The position numbers and the translations under genes are program-made. From Reddybacter sp041622675 (GTDB lineage: Bacteria; Pseudomonadota; Gammaproteobacteria; Pseudomonadales; Porticoccaceae), in contig JBFJYH010000005.1 in NCBI GenBank assembly GCA_041622675.1, positions 1 to 64,000 on the forward strand: a DNA stretch of 64,000 bases, in the 5' to 3' direction. This document shows positions 16,210 through 24,891 of the stretch, piece after piece. The first letter of the stretch is position 1. Every line of letters starts with the position of its first letter. The notes beneath the pieces are model-generated. The model was not told where the DNA came from. It ran no database searches and was given only the letters and a program-made list of their open reading frames with translations.

Positions 16210-16611
16210 ATGCATTTACAGTCCCATCACCGCAAAGCTCTGCGCCGCATTAGCTTGACGCCGTTGGCTGATCTGGTTTTTATTCTGCTGGTTTTCTTTA
16301 TTCTGGAAACGAGTTTTTTACAGTTCAGAGAAGTCGCCTTTAAAGTGCCCGATGAAACGAAGAAAACGAGTCATGCCGAGGGTGAGAGCTTAAATATCCA
16401 GGTTTTTCCCGGTGGCAAATTGTGGATAGACGGCCAATCGATGGCATTGACAGAACTCACGCCATGGCTGGTGGGCAAGCAGTTGAGTGCAGAGACTGCC
16501 GTGATACTCAAGGCTGAAGACAGCGTTCCTTTGCAAATTCTAGTTGAGGCAATGGATCTATTGCGCGCCCAGTCTTTACCTCGTGTACAGATCCAGGCAT
16601 TGGGAGATTAG
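16210..16611 (+). CDS. exbD: ExbD/TolR-type stator protein, first copy
   Basis: This 133-residue protein has a short cytoplasmic N-terminus, one membrane helix and a periplasmic domain. The helix carries the proton-binding aspartate, Asp21, in PLADLVFILLVFF, as in ExbD, TolR and MotB-like stators. It lies 26 bp after exbB and 2 bp before the second exbD. It should pair with ExbB and with the second ExbD. Confidence 0.92.
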   Translation: MHLQSHHRKALRRISLTPLADLVFILLVFFILETSFLQFREVAFKVPDETKKTSHAEGESLNIQVFPGGKLWIDGQSMALTELTPWLVGKQLSAETAVILKAEDSVPLQILVEAMDLLRAQSLPRVQIQALGD

Positions 16612-16613
16612 AC

Positions 16614-17030
16614 ATGTTTGATCTCGGTAGCGTACACGATAAAAAGAAGCAGTCCGACGACAATATGCTGCCCGTTATTAATATGACGTTTTTGCTTTTG
16701 CTCTTTTTTATAGTGGTCGGCAATTTTAGCGAAACCTATATGAAGGAAGTCGCGCCTCCTGAATCGAGCAGCGAAGTGTTATTGGCGCAACAAGCTGAAG
16801 AATTGGCGTTAACAGCGGATGGAAAACTGTGGTGGCGAGGCGAAACGACAACATTATCAAACTGGGCAAGCCAAATGCAGGCCGAAGGACTACCCGTCCC
16901 GGCTAGGGTTAGTTTACGGGCAGATGGGCAAACCCCGGCAGCCACTATTATTCCTTTGATTGATGAATTGCGCCTACTGAAAGTTACCCGTGTGGCATTG
17001 GTCACTGTGAATCAGCCAGGTACACGGTAG
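16614..17030 (+). CDS. exbD2: ExbD/TolR-type protein, second copy lacking the proton-binding Asp
   Basis: This 138-residue protein has the same layout as the first ExbD: a short N-terminus, a membrane helix at about 19-38 and a periplasmic domain with a TADGKLWWRGE strand pair. The residue that aligns with the essential aspartate is Asn23 (PVINMTFLLLLFF). It therefore cannot carry the proton in the usual way. A mixed dimer with the first ExbD would give a stator with one active and one inactive half. Its stop overlaps the start of the VWA gene (TAGTG). Confidence 0.9.
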   Translation: MFDLGSVHDKKKQSDDNMLPVINMTFLLLLFFIVVGNFSETYMKEVAPPESSSEVLLAQQAEELALTADGKLWWRGETTTLSNWASQMQAEGLPVPARVSLRADGQTPAATIIPLIDELRLLKVTRVALVTVNQPGTR

Positions 17031-18145
17031 TGAGACTGTTCTCGGGTCGTTTTAAGGGGGTCGGGTTGTGGTTGCTGTTGTTGTTAGTTTCTCTGGCGAT
17101 TCATCTTGTATTGACTTGGCAGGCTTCACTTCACATTGTGAATCCTGAGTCAAGGGCTGAGCAAGGTGCTGCAGAAATTGAAATTATGCTCGACATCACC
17201 GAGCCAGAAGAAGTAGAAAAAGAAGAGCTAGTTTTTGAAGAGGCCATAGAGTTTGAACCGCCGCCAGTACTGGTTGCGACATCGGCACTGGCCCCACCTC
17301 CGCCAGAAGTTAATTTAGCTATGGAAGCAGCGGCCGGCGGGAAAAGTGCCAGCGGGTTTTCTGCCCCTTTGTTATCAAATACAGTGGCAACCGGTGGTGA
17401 TGGACTAGCCGGTTTTGGCACTGGGGTCGGTACGGGTTTAAGCCAGTCTACCAATCAGTTTGCCGCCTATGTGCAGGGCCTGCGAGAGACCGGGCTCGAT
17501 GTGGTGTTCGTGGTCGATTCCACTGGGTCCATGGAGTGGGTGATCGAAGAAGTGCAGGCGCGTATTGTCGATATTGTCGATGTGATTCGCACCCTGGTTC
17601 CTGTGTCCCGTTTTGGCGTGGTGGTTTACCGGGATGTAGATAGCCCCTCATATATTACGCAGCACCAAACCCTGACTTTCAGTCTGAATAAATTGAGTAG
17701 TTTTTTAAAACAGCTACGTGCCGAGGGCGGCGGTGATATGTTCGAGGCAGTTTATGAAGGTATGCTTGTAGCTACACAAAAAAGTGGCTGGCGCTTGGGT
17801 GCAAAAAAAGTCATCGTCCTGATTGGCGATGCCCCACCGCACAGGAATACGTTCAAGCGTTTATTGGCAGTTAATAGAGAATTTGCCAGTAGCCATGGCC
17901 AAATATCGACCCTTGATGTCAGCCACGACGCAAACCCTGCTGTTCTGGAAGCCAAACTGGGTCGTGCTGTGAACCGGGCTTTTTATACTGATACGCCAAT
18001 GCCCGATTACCAACTGATGGCTGAGGCCGGTGGAGGCACAGCGGCTACTCTTGACGGTGATGTTCAAATAACACGACAGCTGGTTTCGTTGATTATGGGT
18101 GGCCAGTTCGCCCGTGAAATGGCACTGTTACTGGAGGGCTTTTAA
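17030..18145 (+). CDS. TonB-like anchored von Willebrand A protein
   Basis: The 371-residue protein begins with a short cytoplasmic part and a membrane helix (about 11-30) containing SLAIH, i.e. Ser21 and His25 in the SxxxH spacing that TonB uses to couple to ExbB-ExbD. Then follow an acidic segment (49-76) and a proline-rich stretch (EPPPV, APPPPEV), like the TonB linker. Instead of a TonB C-terminal domain it has a VWA domain from about 155, with the metal site motif VVDSTGSMEW (Asp163, Ser167), RDVDSP and IGDAPPH. It starts at a GTG overlapping the exbD2 stop. This architecture suggests an energised periplasmic VWA protein; its target is unknown. Confidence 0.85.
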   Translation: MRLFSGRFKGVGLWLLLLLVSLAIHLVLTWQASLHIVNPESRAEQGAAEIEIMLDITEPEEVEKEELVFEEAIEFEPPPVLVATSALAPPPPEVNLAMEAAAGGKSASGFSAPLLSNTVATGGDGLAGFGTGVGTGLSQSTNQFAAYVQGLRETGLDVVFVVDSTGSMEWVIEEVQARIVDIVDVIRTLVPVSRFGVVVYRDVDSPSYITQHQTLTFSLNKLSSFLKQLRAEGGGDMFEAVYEGMLVATQKSGWRLGAKKVIVLIGDAPPHRNTFKRLLAVNREFASSHGQISTLDVSHDANPAVLEAKLGRAVNRAFYTDTPMPDYQLMAEAGGGTAATLDGDVQITRQLVSLIMGGQFAREMALLLEGF

Positions 18146-20490
18146 TGGTGGCGCCCAAGGGTATGATTCGCATTGCCGCATTGAGCATTTTGTTTCTCTT
18201 GTTGTCGTGGTCTCAGATTTCCCTCGCAGCAAAGCCCGATGAAGCTTTAAGCCTTATTCTGAGACAGTCTGGTGAGGTGACGACACCGAAGCAAAGCCGG
18301 GTTCTGCTCGATAAACTTGATCGTTACCTCGCACAAGAACTGAAAGATCTCGATACCCAGGTTTTTGTTAGTGCTGCAGATGCCTATGGCAATCTGGTGG
18401 CAGCCGCGCAAGATTACGGCGCCAGCCAGGCCGGTTTTAATGATTTACTCGCGCGTGGTGAGAATTTTTTTAAACGCTGCAGAGCCAAGGTACGCGATCT
18501 AGAGCAGGCCACTGGTGACCGGGAAGCGGCATTGGAGAAACTCTATCGCTCTGATCTTTGGCACGATATTAACTACGCACTTTCTGCGTTTAGCTATTGG
18601 CAGGCATGGGCCAAGTTGGGTCTGGCCCACACCTACCAGGGAAAGAGTCAACAAGTGCGTTGGCTAAACAAAGCTGAACACGGCTTTCAGAGCTCGTCGG
18701 TGCGCATTCTCTATCCTGGTATTGTGTATGGCAGTTGGTTGGGTATGGCTTATGTCGCTCAGGCAAGAGGCGATGATGAATTGGCAGAAAAGCGTTTTCG
18801 CCGGTTAGTTCTCGCCCTTGCAGGTGATGAAGATAATGCGGCGAGAGTTCGGGCTGAAAAAGAATTAACTATATTAGCTATTCGCAAGGGTGAAATACCC
18901 AGCATACCGGCGATGTCGAATGAGCCTCTGACGCCGACGACGGCTCGGGTGAGCCAAGAGCAAGCTTTTCTGCTTCTCCAGCGTCAACGAGATATTCAAA
19001 GTGGTGCCATTGAAGCAGCCGCACGGTTGAAGCGGCTGATTGAACAAGGTTATCTGAATAATGCCTTGCTGAATCGAATTATGTCTTATCGTGACGAAAT
19101 AGCCGGTCACGATATTGGCCTGTTAACGCTCTATGTCGATAGCGAATACGCTTATGGCTGGCAGCAGTACGACACCGCCGTGCTGAAATACCAAGAGTTT
19201 CGCCAGAAGGGGGGGCTTAAACTAGGGGTAAATGTTCGCGTACTACAATATCACTACGCGGTCTCCTTATTAAAAATACAGATGGCTCGAGAGGCACTAA
19301 AAGAAGTCGAAAACTTGCAGCGTCAAACAGATCTGCCTCAACCAGTGGCTCAGGCACTGCCGAAGTTAAAATTTCTCGTCGCACAGGCGCTCTACCAACG
19401 TCGCGCCAATAGTACAAACCGAGAGCGGGTGATGGCCGAGGCGGAGCATTTTTTGCGGGTAAACCCAAATGATCCCGATGCTGCTAGTGCGCATCTAATA
19501 CTTGCCCAATTAAGTGATGATCCAAGCAAGGCAAAACGTCATTTAAAAATCGCTAAGAAGAACAGGAAATTAAAAGGTAGCATTGGGCTGACACAGGTGC
19601 AGCGTGCGGTGAACGCTTTTAACCAAGCGGTAGTGAATGGTGAGCGTGCTAGGCAACGCGATGAGGCTGAAAAGGTATTGATGGCATTGGCTGATTTACC
19701 ACGGGCCAAACGAAAAAAGCCTTGGTTCAAAGCGGTATCACTACAGATGAAGACAGTGCTGAGTGACGACCTTAAAAAAGTGCTGTCATCTATTGAGAAA
19801 ATGTATGCAGCTGCGAAGGCCAATCCCGACAACAAAAAATACGCACTTGACCAGCGTGTGCGCAGGGTGTTGTTATGGTCGCAAATACGCGCACTCGCTG
19901 AATATGAGCAGGGTAAAGGTTTATCTACATTTATTGCTGAACTGGCTAACCAGCCCGCTAATGCCATTGCGCAAAAAGAAGTCTACCTATTTTTGCTGGC
20001 TCAGGAGCAACAGGGAAACTATTCGCGCGTACTCACCTTGGGTGATGTCTTTTACCCTGCACTTACTGGTCAGCCACAGGACCAACGACAGCTGCGCCTA
20101 TTACAAATACGTGCTGCCAATGCGCTTGGCCAGACACAACGGTCTTACACAATCGCCCAGCAATTGATTGCGGATTTTCCAGACTCAGGCAACGCTTGGG
20201 TGGCTTACGCTGAAAGCGCTGAGCAACTGCAGAGTTGGTTCGAGGCCGAGCGAGCCTGGGCCAAAATCACCCGGGGGCAGGTGGAGGGCTCGACCCGCTG
20301 GCGTGATGCCATGGCGCGGCGCAGTCTGGCATTAATTGCTCTATATCATGCTGAAGGCAAGCAGACTGAAAAAAGTGTGGAGGCCTTGTGCAAGGTCTTG
20401 AAGAAGTCTTCGCAGTATCATCATTTGATGAATAGCGTTGAGCAGACTGAACTGGATGAACGTAAGAACCAATGGCGCTGTCAACAATAG
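18145..20490 (+). CDS. Large periplasmic helical-repeat protein, function unknown
   Basis: The 781-residue protein starts with a signal peptide (IAALSILFLLLSWSQISLAA, cleavage near residue 28). The rest is alpha-helical with TPR-like repeats, for example around residues 410-450 and 640-720 (AYAESAEQLQSWFEAERAWAKI). It has no membrane segment after the signal. Its ATG overlaps the stop of the VWA gene (TAATG), so the two are coupled and probably interact. It may be a scaffold that binds the VWA domain in the periplasm. No named family was recognised. Confidence 0.75.
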   Translation: MVAPKGMIRIAALSILFLLLSWSQISLAAKPDEALSLILRQSGEVTTPKQSRVLLDKLDRYLAQELKDLDTQVFVSAADAYGNLVAAAQDYGASQAGFNDLLARGENFFKRCRAKVRDLEQATGDREAALEKLYRSDLWHDINYALSAFSYWQAWAKLGLAHTYQGKSQQVRWLNKAEHGFQSSSVRILYPGIVYGSWLGMAYVAQARGDDELAEKRFRRLVLALAGDEDNAARVRAEKELTILAIRKGEIPSIPAMSNEPLTPTTARVSQEQAFLLLQRQRDIQSGAIEAAARLKRLIEQGYLNNALLNRIMSYRDEIAGHDIGLLTLYVDSEYAYGWQQYDTAVLKYQEFRQKGGLKLGVNVRVLQYHYAVSLLKIQMAREALKEVENLQRQTDLPQPVAQALPKLKFLVAQALYQRRANSTNRERVMAEAEHFLRVNPNDPDAASAHLILAQLSDDPSKAKRHLKIAKKNRKLKGSIGLTQVQRAVNAFNQAVVNGERARQRDEAEKVLMALADLPRAKRKKPWFKAVSLQMKTVLSDDLKKVLSSIEKMYAAAKANPDNKKYALDQRVRRVLLWSQIRALAEYEQGKGLSTFIAELANQPANAIAQKEVYLFLLAQEQQGNYSRVLTLGDVFYPALTGQPQDQRQLRLLQIRAANALGQTQRSYTIAQQLIADFPDSGNAWVAYAESAEQLQSWFEAERAWAKITRGQVEGSTRWRDAMARRSLALIALYHAEGKQTEKSVEALCKVLKKSSQYHHLMNSVEQTELDERKNQWRCQQ

Positions 20491-20503
20491 AGAAGGGCTG
20501 ATT

Positions 20504-21880
20504 ATGCGAATTCGTAAATATGATCTAAATTTTGGACGCCGCCACTTTATGGGCCAATTGAGTAAAGGTGTCTTGGCAACGGGAGTACTGTCGCCGCTGT
20601 GGCAGGCTATTGCCGATACCGGTGATATTAGTGGCGTCTACCCGGACGAGCTAATGTCTATTGAGGGATTTACAAAAGGCAAAATTAATACCGGCGATAT
20701 GATCACCGCCGACAATGTTGAACTAGTTAAGGACTTGCTCGATCCGATACGTTATACCCAGATTGCCCAAATGGGTCGGCAAGTCCGTATGATCGACACG
20801 ACAACTGATATTATGAAACTTAGTGCCTGGGAGTATAACGAGGCAACGTTGCGCAATTATGGCAAGGCAATGTTTGATGCCAATGGCAACGTAGTGACAA
20901 AGGAGGGAAAGCCTTGGATTGGTGGTAATCCCTTCCCAAACCCGACGACAGCACTTGAGGTTTTTGCTGGACTGACTTTGAGTTGGGGTCGTCACGATGC
21001 CTCATTTTATGCAATTAAAGAGCAAGATATTGGGCCTAGCGGTGATGTGGAATACAACTATGAGCTGGGTTGGGCTGAATTGTCGCCTGTGGCTCGAACG
21101 GTACTCGACCCCAAACCTTATTGGCCTGGTCACGAAGATAAACTGCGCTATCAATCGGTGTTTTTTGTCAGTCCTAATGATATTGCCGGTACTTCCTTTT
21201 TAAACATCTGGCACTACGACCAACGTAGTTTTCCCGATTTGTACGGCTACCTACCTGCTTTTAAACGGGTGAGACGTTTTCCCACCAATCAGCGTTTTGA
21301 GCCGATGATCCCCGGTTCGACTCTTTACCTTTCCGATGCTTGGACTGCAGGCGACCCTTTTCTGACCTGGGGTAACTATAAAATAGTGGGCCGAGGCCCA
21401 ACACTTGCGGCTATTTCACGTAGCTGGAATTCGAAACATGAAAACTGGGAGGGAACCACCCATGGCGGCCCCAAGGGCAATACTTTTTGGGATATGGATG
21501 TAGAGCTAATACCTGAGGCCATAGTGGTTGAAGCTGAGCCGGTTAAATTTCCACGGGCCCCGATCAGTAAGAAGCGCGTTTGGTTTGACGCCAGGACACT
21601 GTTGCCCTTGAGTATGGTTTCCTACGACCGGCGTGGTGAAATGTATCGGTCATTTGATGGCGCTGCATCGCTTTACACGGATGGTGAAAATACCGTCTAT
21701 GACGGTAAGCATCCCTATGCTTCATGGACGCGGGTGCACGCGCACAATATTCAAATTGATCGTATGGCAAGGTTGGCCCAGGTTAAAGAAATTTCAGGCG
21801 GTTATAAAACGAGCGTCAATGAGGCTGATCTATACGACCGGTTTTTAACGCAATCAGCTATTCGACGTTTAGGACGGTAA
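20504..21880 (+). CDS. DUF1329 family envelope protein
   Basis: This 458-residue protein belongs to DUF1329, periplasmic proteins with a LolA/LolB-like fold that are found with steroid and hydrophobic-compound catabolism and with RND-type exporters. The start ATG at 20504 follows GAAGGGCTG; an earlier in-frame start would lie inside the preceding gene. The N-terminus has a twin-arginine-like FGRRHFMGQ before a hydrophobic stretch, so Tat export is likely. Family blocks are WGRHDASFY, a PNDIAGTSFLNIW block, GYLPAFKRVRR and VWFDARTLLPL. Its place in the cluster suggests that the motor serves lipid or hydrophobic substrate transport. Confidence 0.88.
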   Translation: MRIRKYDLNFGRRHFMGQLSKGVLATGVLSPLWQAIADTGDISGVYPDELMSIEGFTKGKINTGDMITADNVELVKDLLDPIRYTQIAQMGRQVRMIDTTTDIMKLSAWEYNEATLRNYGKAMFDANGNVVTKEGKPWIGGNPFPNPTTALEVFAGLTLSWGRHDASFYAIKEQDIGPSGDVEYNYELGWAELSPVARTVLDPKPYWPGHEDKLRYQSVFFVSPNDIAGTSFLNIWHYDQRSFPDLYGYLPAFKRVRRFPTNQRFEPMIPGSTLYLSDAWTAGDPFLTWGNYKIVGRGPTLAAISRSWNSKHENWEGTTHGGPKGNTFWDMDVELIPEAIVVEAEPVKFPRAPISKKRVWFDARTLLPLSMVSYDRRGEMYRSFDGAASLYTDGENTVYDGKHPYASWTRVHAHNIQIDRMARLAQVKEISGGYKTSVNEADLYDRFLTQSAIRRLGR

Positions 21881-21955
21881 ATGAAAAGCCAGTCAATGGG
21901 AAAAACATTTGTTAGCATTGCTGCTGAACGAGAAGTGATTATTTAAGGGGTCAGC

Positions 21956-22378
21956 ATGGACTATAAAGGGTGTTATACGATTATTTTGTCGTTCCTGTTA
22001 ACTTTAGTTACCTCGTCATGTGCGGTGACTATGGTGCCTACTGATGCGAGTTCATTAACCACGGAGCAAACCACTGAAGGCTCATCTGACTTTTCATCGA
22101 ACGTCACGTTTGATAGCGGTGAGCAGGCAGCTAATGATGGAAAGGCAATCGAAAAATTTGTCAGCGCTAATTATTCTCGGTTGCGCTCTGACATGTCTGT
22201 AGGACAGGGTGAACATTTAATGACTCTTGCGGTATTGATGTCTGTCGAGGAAGCTGACAAAGAGAAGTTCTACACCGTGTGTCAAAATAACTTTCTGTCT
22301 ATTTTTCCCTCTACAGAAATAACAGAACAGCAAGTCATTGTTAATTTAAGGGAAGAGCTTACTAGGGAAAATATTTGA
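21956..22378 (+). CDS. DUF3015 family lipoprotein
   Basis: This 140-residue protein has a lipobox TSSC with Cys22 after a signal peptide. The region SDMSVGQGEHLMTLAVLMSV matches the DUF3015 family pattern, small envelope proteins of unknown role. It precedes a DUF4105 gene; the two families often stand side by side in gammaproteobacteria. It lies 75 bp after the DUF1329 gene and could be in the same transcript. Confidence 0.75.
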   Translation: MDYKGCYTIILSFLLTLVTSSCAVTMVPTDASSLTTEQTTEGSSDFSSNVTFDSGEQAANDGKAIEKFVSANYSRLRSDMSVGQGEHLMTLAVLMSVEEADKEKFYTVCQNNFLSIFPSTEITEQQVIVNLREELTRENI

Positions 22379-22434
22379 TAGCTATTATTTCCTGCTGTCG
22401 CGTGTTGTTTTGACACGCCTTATTTGTAAAAATT

Positions 22435-24432
22435 TTGATAAAATTGGCGTGCTTACTTAAATTTTTTTCTATTGCATTAGTGTTCGTTGCTCTGCATCTG
22501 TTTTCAGCCCACGCTAGTGGGCGTGAAAAAGCTGAGGAAGAGAACCCAGCATTAAACCGGCTAATTCTCAAGGCGCGAGCACAACAAACCTGGCGTTTGC
22601 CAACCTGGCAGGCGCTATTACATGTCTCTCCTAAATTGTTGCTCTCACAGGAGCTGAGTCAAGTTGATGCGGCCCCCTTTTTTTTAGCAAAGCAAGGTAA
22701 ACACTCCCCTCAGGCTGAACTCGAAGCAACCTTAGCCCTCCTTCTATCAGAAAAAGAAAGTACCAATGCAAACCAAACGGTGGCTTGTCGTTTTCCTGCT
22801 AGACGGGCCTGGTTGTTAAACGTGTTAGAAATTGAGGCCAGTGTATTACCCGAGCACCACTGCCCCCACTTGAATAGTTGGTTGGGCAGTTTAGATGCGG
22901 ATAGCTTGACCCTGGTTTTTCCGGTTGCGGTATTAAATAGTCCAGCGTCAATGTTTGGCCACACATTTTTACGCGTAGATAGTAAATCAAAGAAAATGAC
23001 TGATTTACTAGCCTGGACGGTAAATTTTGCAGCCCATGCAGAGGAGGGCCGCGGCCTGAGCTATGCCATTAATGGCGTATTTGGTGGATACCAAGGTAAG
23101 TTTACTATGGCTCCGTACCATGAGAGGGTCAAGGCTTATAGTGATATCGAGAATCGCGATATATGGGAATACGAATTGAGCTATAGCCGTGCTGAGGTTC
23201 ATTTCATACTGCTACACCTTTGGGAATTGTTACCAAATTATTTTGATTATTTCTTTATCGATGAAAATTGTGCTTACCAATTATTGGCCCTACTTGATGT
23301 TGCCCGCCCGAATTTGGGATTGAGTCAACAATTTTCTTGGGGTGTCACACCTGCAGACACTGTCCGGAGGCTAACCCGAGTACCAGGTCTTATCAGCCAA
23401 GTGTACTATCGACCCTCGCTGCGCCAATCTATTGATAAGCGCGCCAAATCTTTGGACTTTATCGAACAAGAGATCGCTAAGTCTTTAGCCTTGGGTAAGG
23501 TCAGCTTACAAGCGACAGGTTTAATCAATAGATCATTACAATCACAAGGGCAAATTCTAGAGCTGGCGTCTGACTATCTTTCTTATCTAGAAGCAAATTC
23601 GGCCGAGTCACAAGGGTTGTTTTCTAGTATAGGGGGCCCTCGAATACCGGCAGGGCAAGGTGGCGAAGTACTAAAACGCCAGCATCAACTATTAACAGCA
23701 CGAAGCGAGTTGGCCCTTACTTTTTTGCCAATACAAGCCGCTGTATCGCCAGTCTTTCGACCGGATGAAGGTCATGACAGCCGCCGTGTGGGTGTGCGTT
23801 ATGGCAGTGAGGAGGGAGAAGACTATTTGCAATTGGATTTTCGTTGGGTTTATCACGATCAATATGACCCTAGCAATGGCTTTGTAAAAGGTGCTCAGCT
23901 GACATTCCTACAACCTTCGCTGCGTTATTCTTTTCAAGACAACCATTGGCGATTTGACGCAATCGACTTTGTGAATATTGCCTCGGCGCCAGTGCGTAAC
24001 TATTTTATTCGGCCTTTTTCCTGGCGAGCATCAGCTTCTTTGGAACGTTATCGTTTTGCAAGTGGGGATAGACCATTGATGGGTGACTTCGCATTAGCTG
24101 CAGGGCTTAGTTATGAGTTAAGCCAACAAGTATCCGCATCGGTTTTTATTGATACACAACTGCTGGTTAGCGATCGATTTGATCATAATGCTGCTGTGGG
24201 ATTGGGTGTTAGCACTGAGCTTACTTATACTCTAACGCATCAATGGAAAACCGGCTTGCATGTAGAGTTAATGCAGTATGTTGAAGGGGTCACTCAAACT
24301 GGCTATGAGTTTGGTGGCAAGCTTCGATTCAACGACAATACAGACAGCGCCATTTTGTTTGAACTAACTGAAAACAGAGAGTTTTCACGATCATTTACTA
24401 AGACGAAGCTCTCTTGGCAATACTATTTTTGA
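22435..24432 (+). CDS. DUF4105 (Lnb N-terminal-like) periplasmic/outer-membrane protein
   Basis: The 665-residue protein has a signal peptide cut near residue 27 (SAHASG). The DUF4105 domain lies in the first half: FPVAVLNSPASMFGHTFLRV, a YHERVKAYSDIENRDIWEY stretch and FIDENCAYQLLALL. The His and Cys in FGHTF and DENC recall papain/NlpC-like hydrolases, but activity is unproven. The second half, from about 430, has alternating strands with terminal aromatic residues (LSWQYYF), as in outer-membrane beta barrels. The start is TTG (22435); no better start is visible. It follows the DUF3015 gene, its usual partner. Confidence 0.8.
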   Translation: MIKLACLLKFFSIALVFVALHLFSAHASGREKAEEENPALNRLILKARAQQTWRLPTWQALLHVSPKLLLSQELSQVDAAPFFLAKQGKHSPQAELEATLALLLSEKESTNANQTVACRFPARRAWLLNVLEIEASVLPEHHCPHLNSWLGSLDADSLTLVFPVAVLNSPASMFGHTFLRVDSKSKKMTDLLAWTVNFAAHAEEGRGLSYAINGVFGGYQGKFTMAPYHERVKAYSDIENRDIWEYELSYSRAEVHFILLHLWELLPNYFDYFFIDENCAYQLLALLDVARPNLGLSQQFSWGVTPADTVRRLTRVPGLISQVYYRPSLRQSIDKRAKSLDFIEQEIAKSLALGKVSLQATGLINRSLQSQGQILELASDYLSYLEANSAESQGLFSSIGGPRIPAGQGGEVLKRQHQLLTARSELALTFLPIQAAVSPVFRPDEGHDSRRVGVRYGSEEGEDYLQLDFRWVYHDQYDPSNGFVKGAQLTFLQPSLRYSFQDNHWRFDAIDFVNIASAPVRNYFIRPFSWRASASLERYRFASGDRPLMGDFALAAGLSYELSQQVSASVFIDTQLLVSDRFDHNAAVGLGVSTELTYTLTHQWKTGLHVELMQYVEGVTQTGYEFGGKLRFNDNTDSAILFELTENREFSRSFTKTKLSWQYYF

Positions 24433-24643
24433 AGCGTTTTGACTTCTAATATCGTTCCAGTTCACTGGTATATCTCTCACTGCATGCAAATTTGTATAGC
24501 CAGCTCGTGTTAGGGCGATTAATTATTGGATAGATAAGCCAGCGGGTTGATGTCACTTGCTTTTTTAAAAGGCCCTCTTTTCAATTAGAAGGCTCTCCGC
24601 CGACAGACTAGCAGTGGCCCCGTAAAGTAAGTATCTAAGGACT

Positions 24644-24862
24644 TTATTCGGCAAGCTTACTCAAGGCTGCATGGGCTTCTGGCAGTAAATGCTCTCCACC
24701 TGCATCAATGTATTCAGAAATTTGTTGTTTCATTAGTGGTGACCAAAATTTATCGATATGGTTAGCAGCGCTTTCTATGCGCGCTTCGGGCGTGGCTGCA
24801 GGGATATTCTGCACAATTTGATTGGCCATTTTAATGAGGTGTTCGCTACTATCTACTGACAC
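24644..24862 (-). CDS. fdsD: Formate dehydrogenase delta subunit
   Basis: This 72-residue protein has the FdsD pattern: HLIKMANQIVQNI at the start and a FWSPLMKQQISEYI block. FdsD is a small subunit of soluble NAD-dependent formate dehydrogenases and is needed for their maturation. It is the last gene of the minus-strand operon, 29 bp after fdsC. Confidence 0.85.
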   Translation of the reverse strand: MSVDSSEHLIKMANQIVQNIPAATPEARIESAANHIDKFWSPLMKQQISEYIDAGGEHLLPEAHAALSKLAE

Positions 24863-24891
24863 GAGTCATGGTTTCCTATATTTGAACGGTA

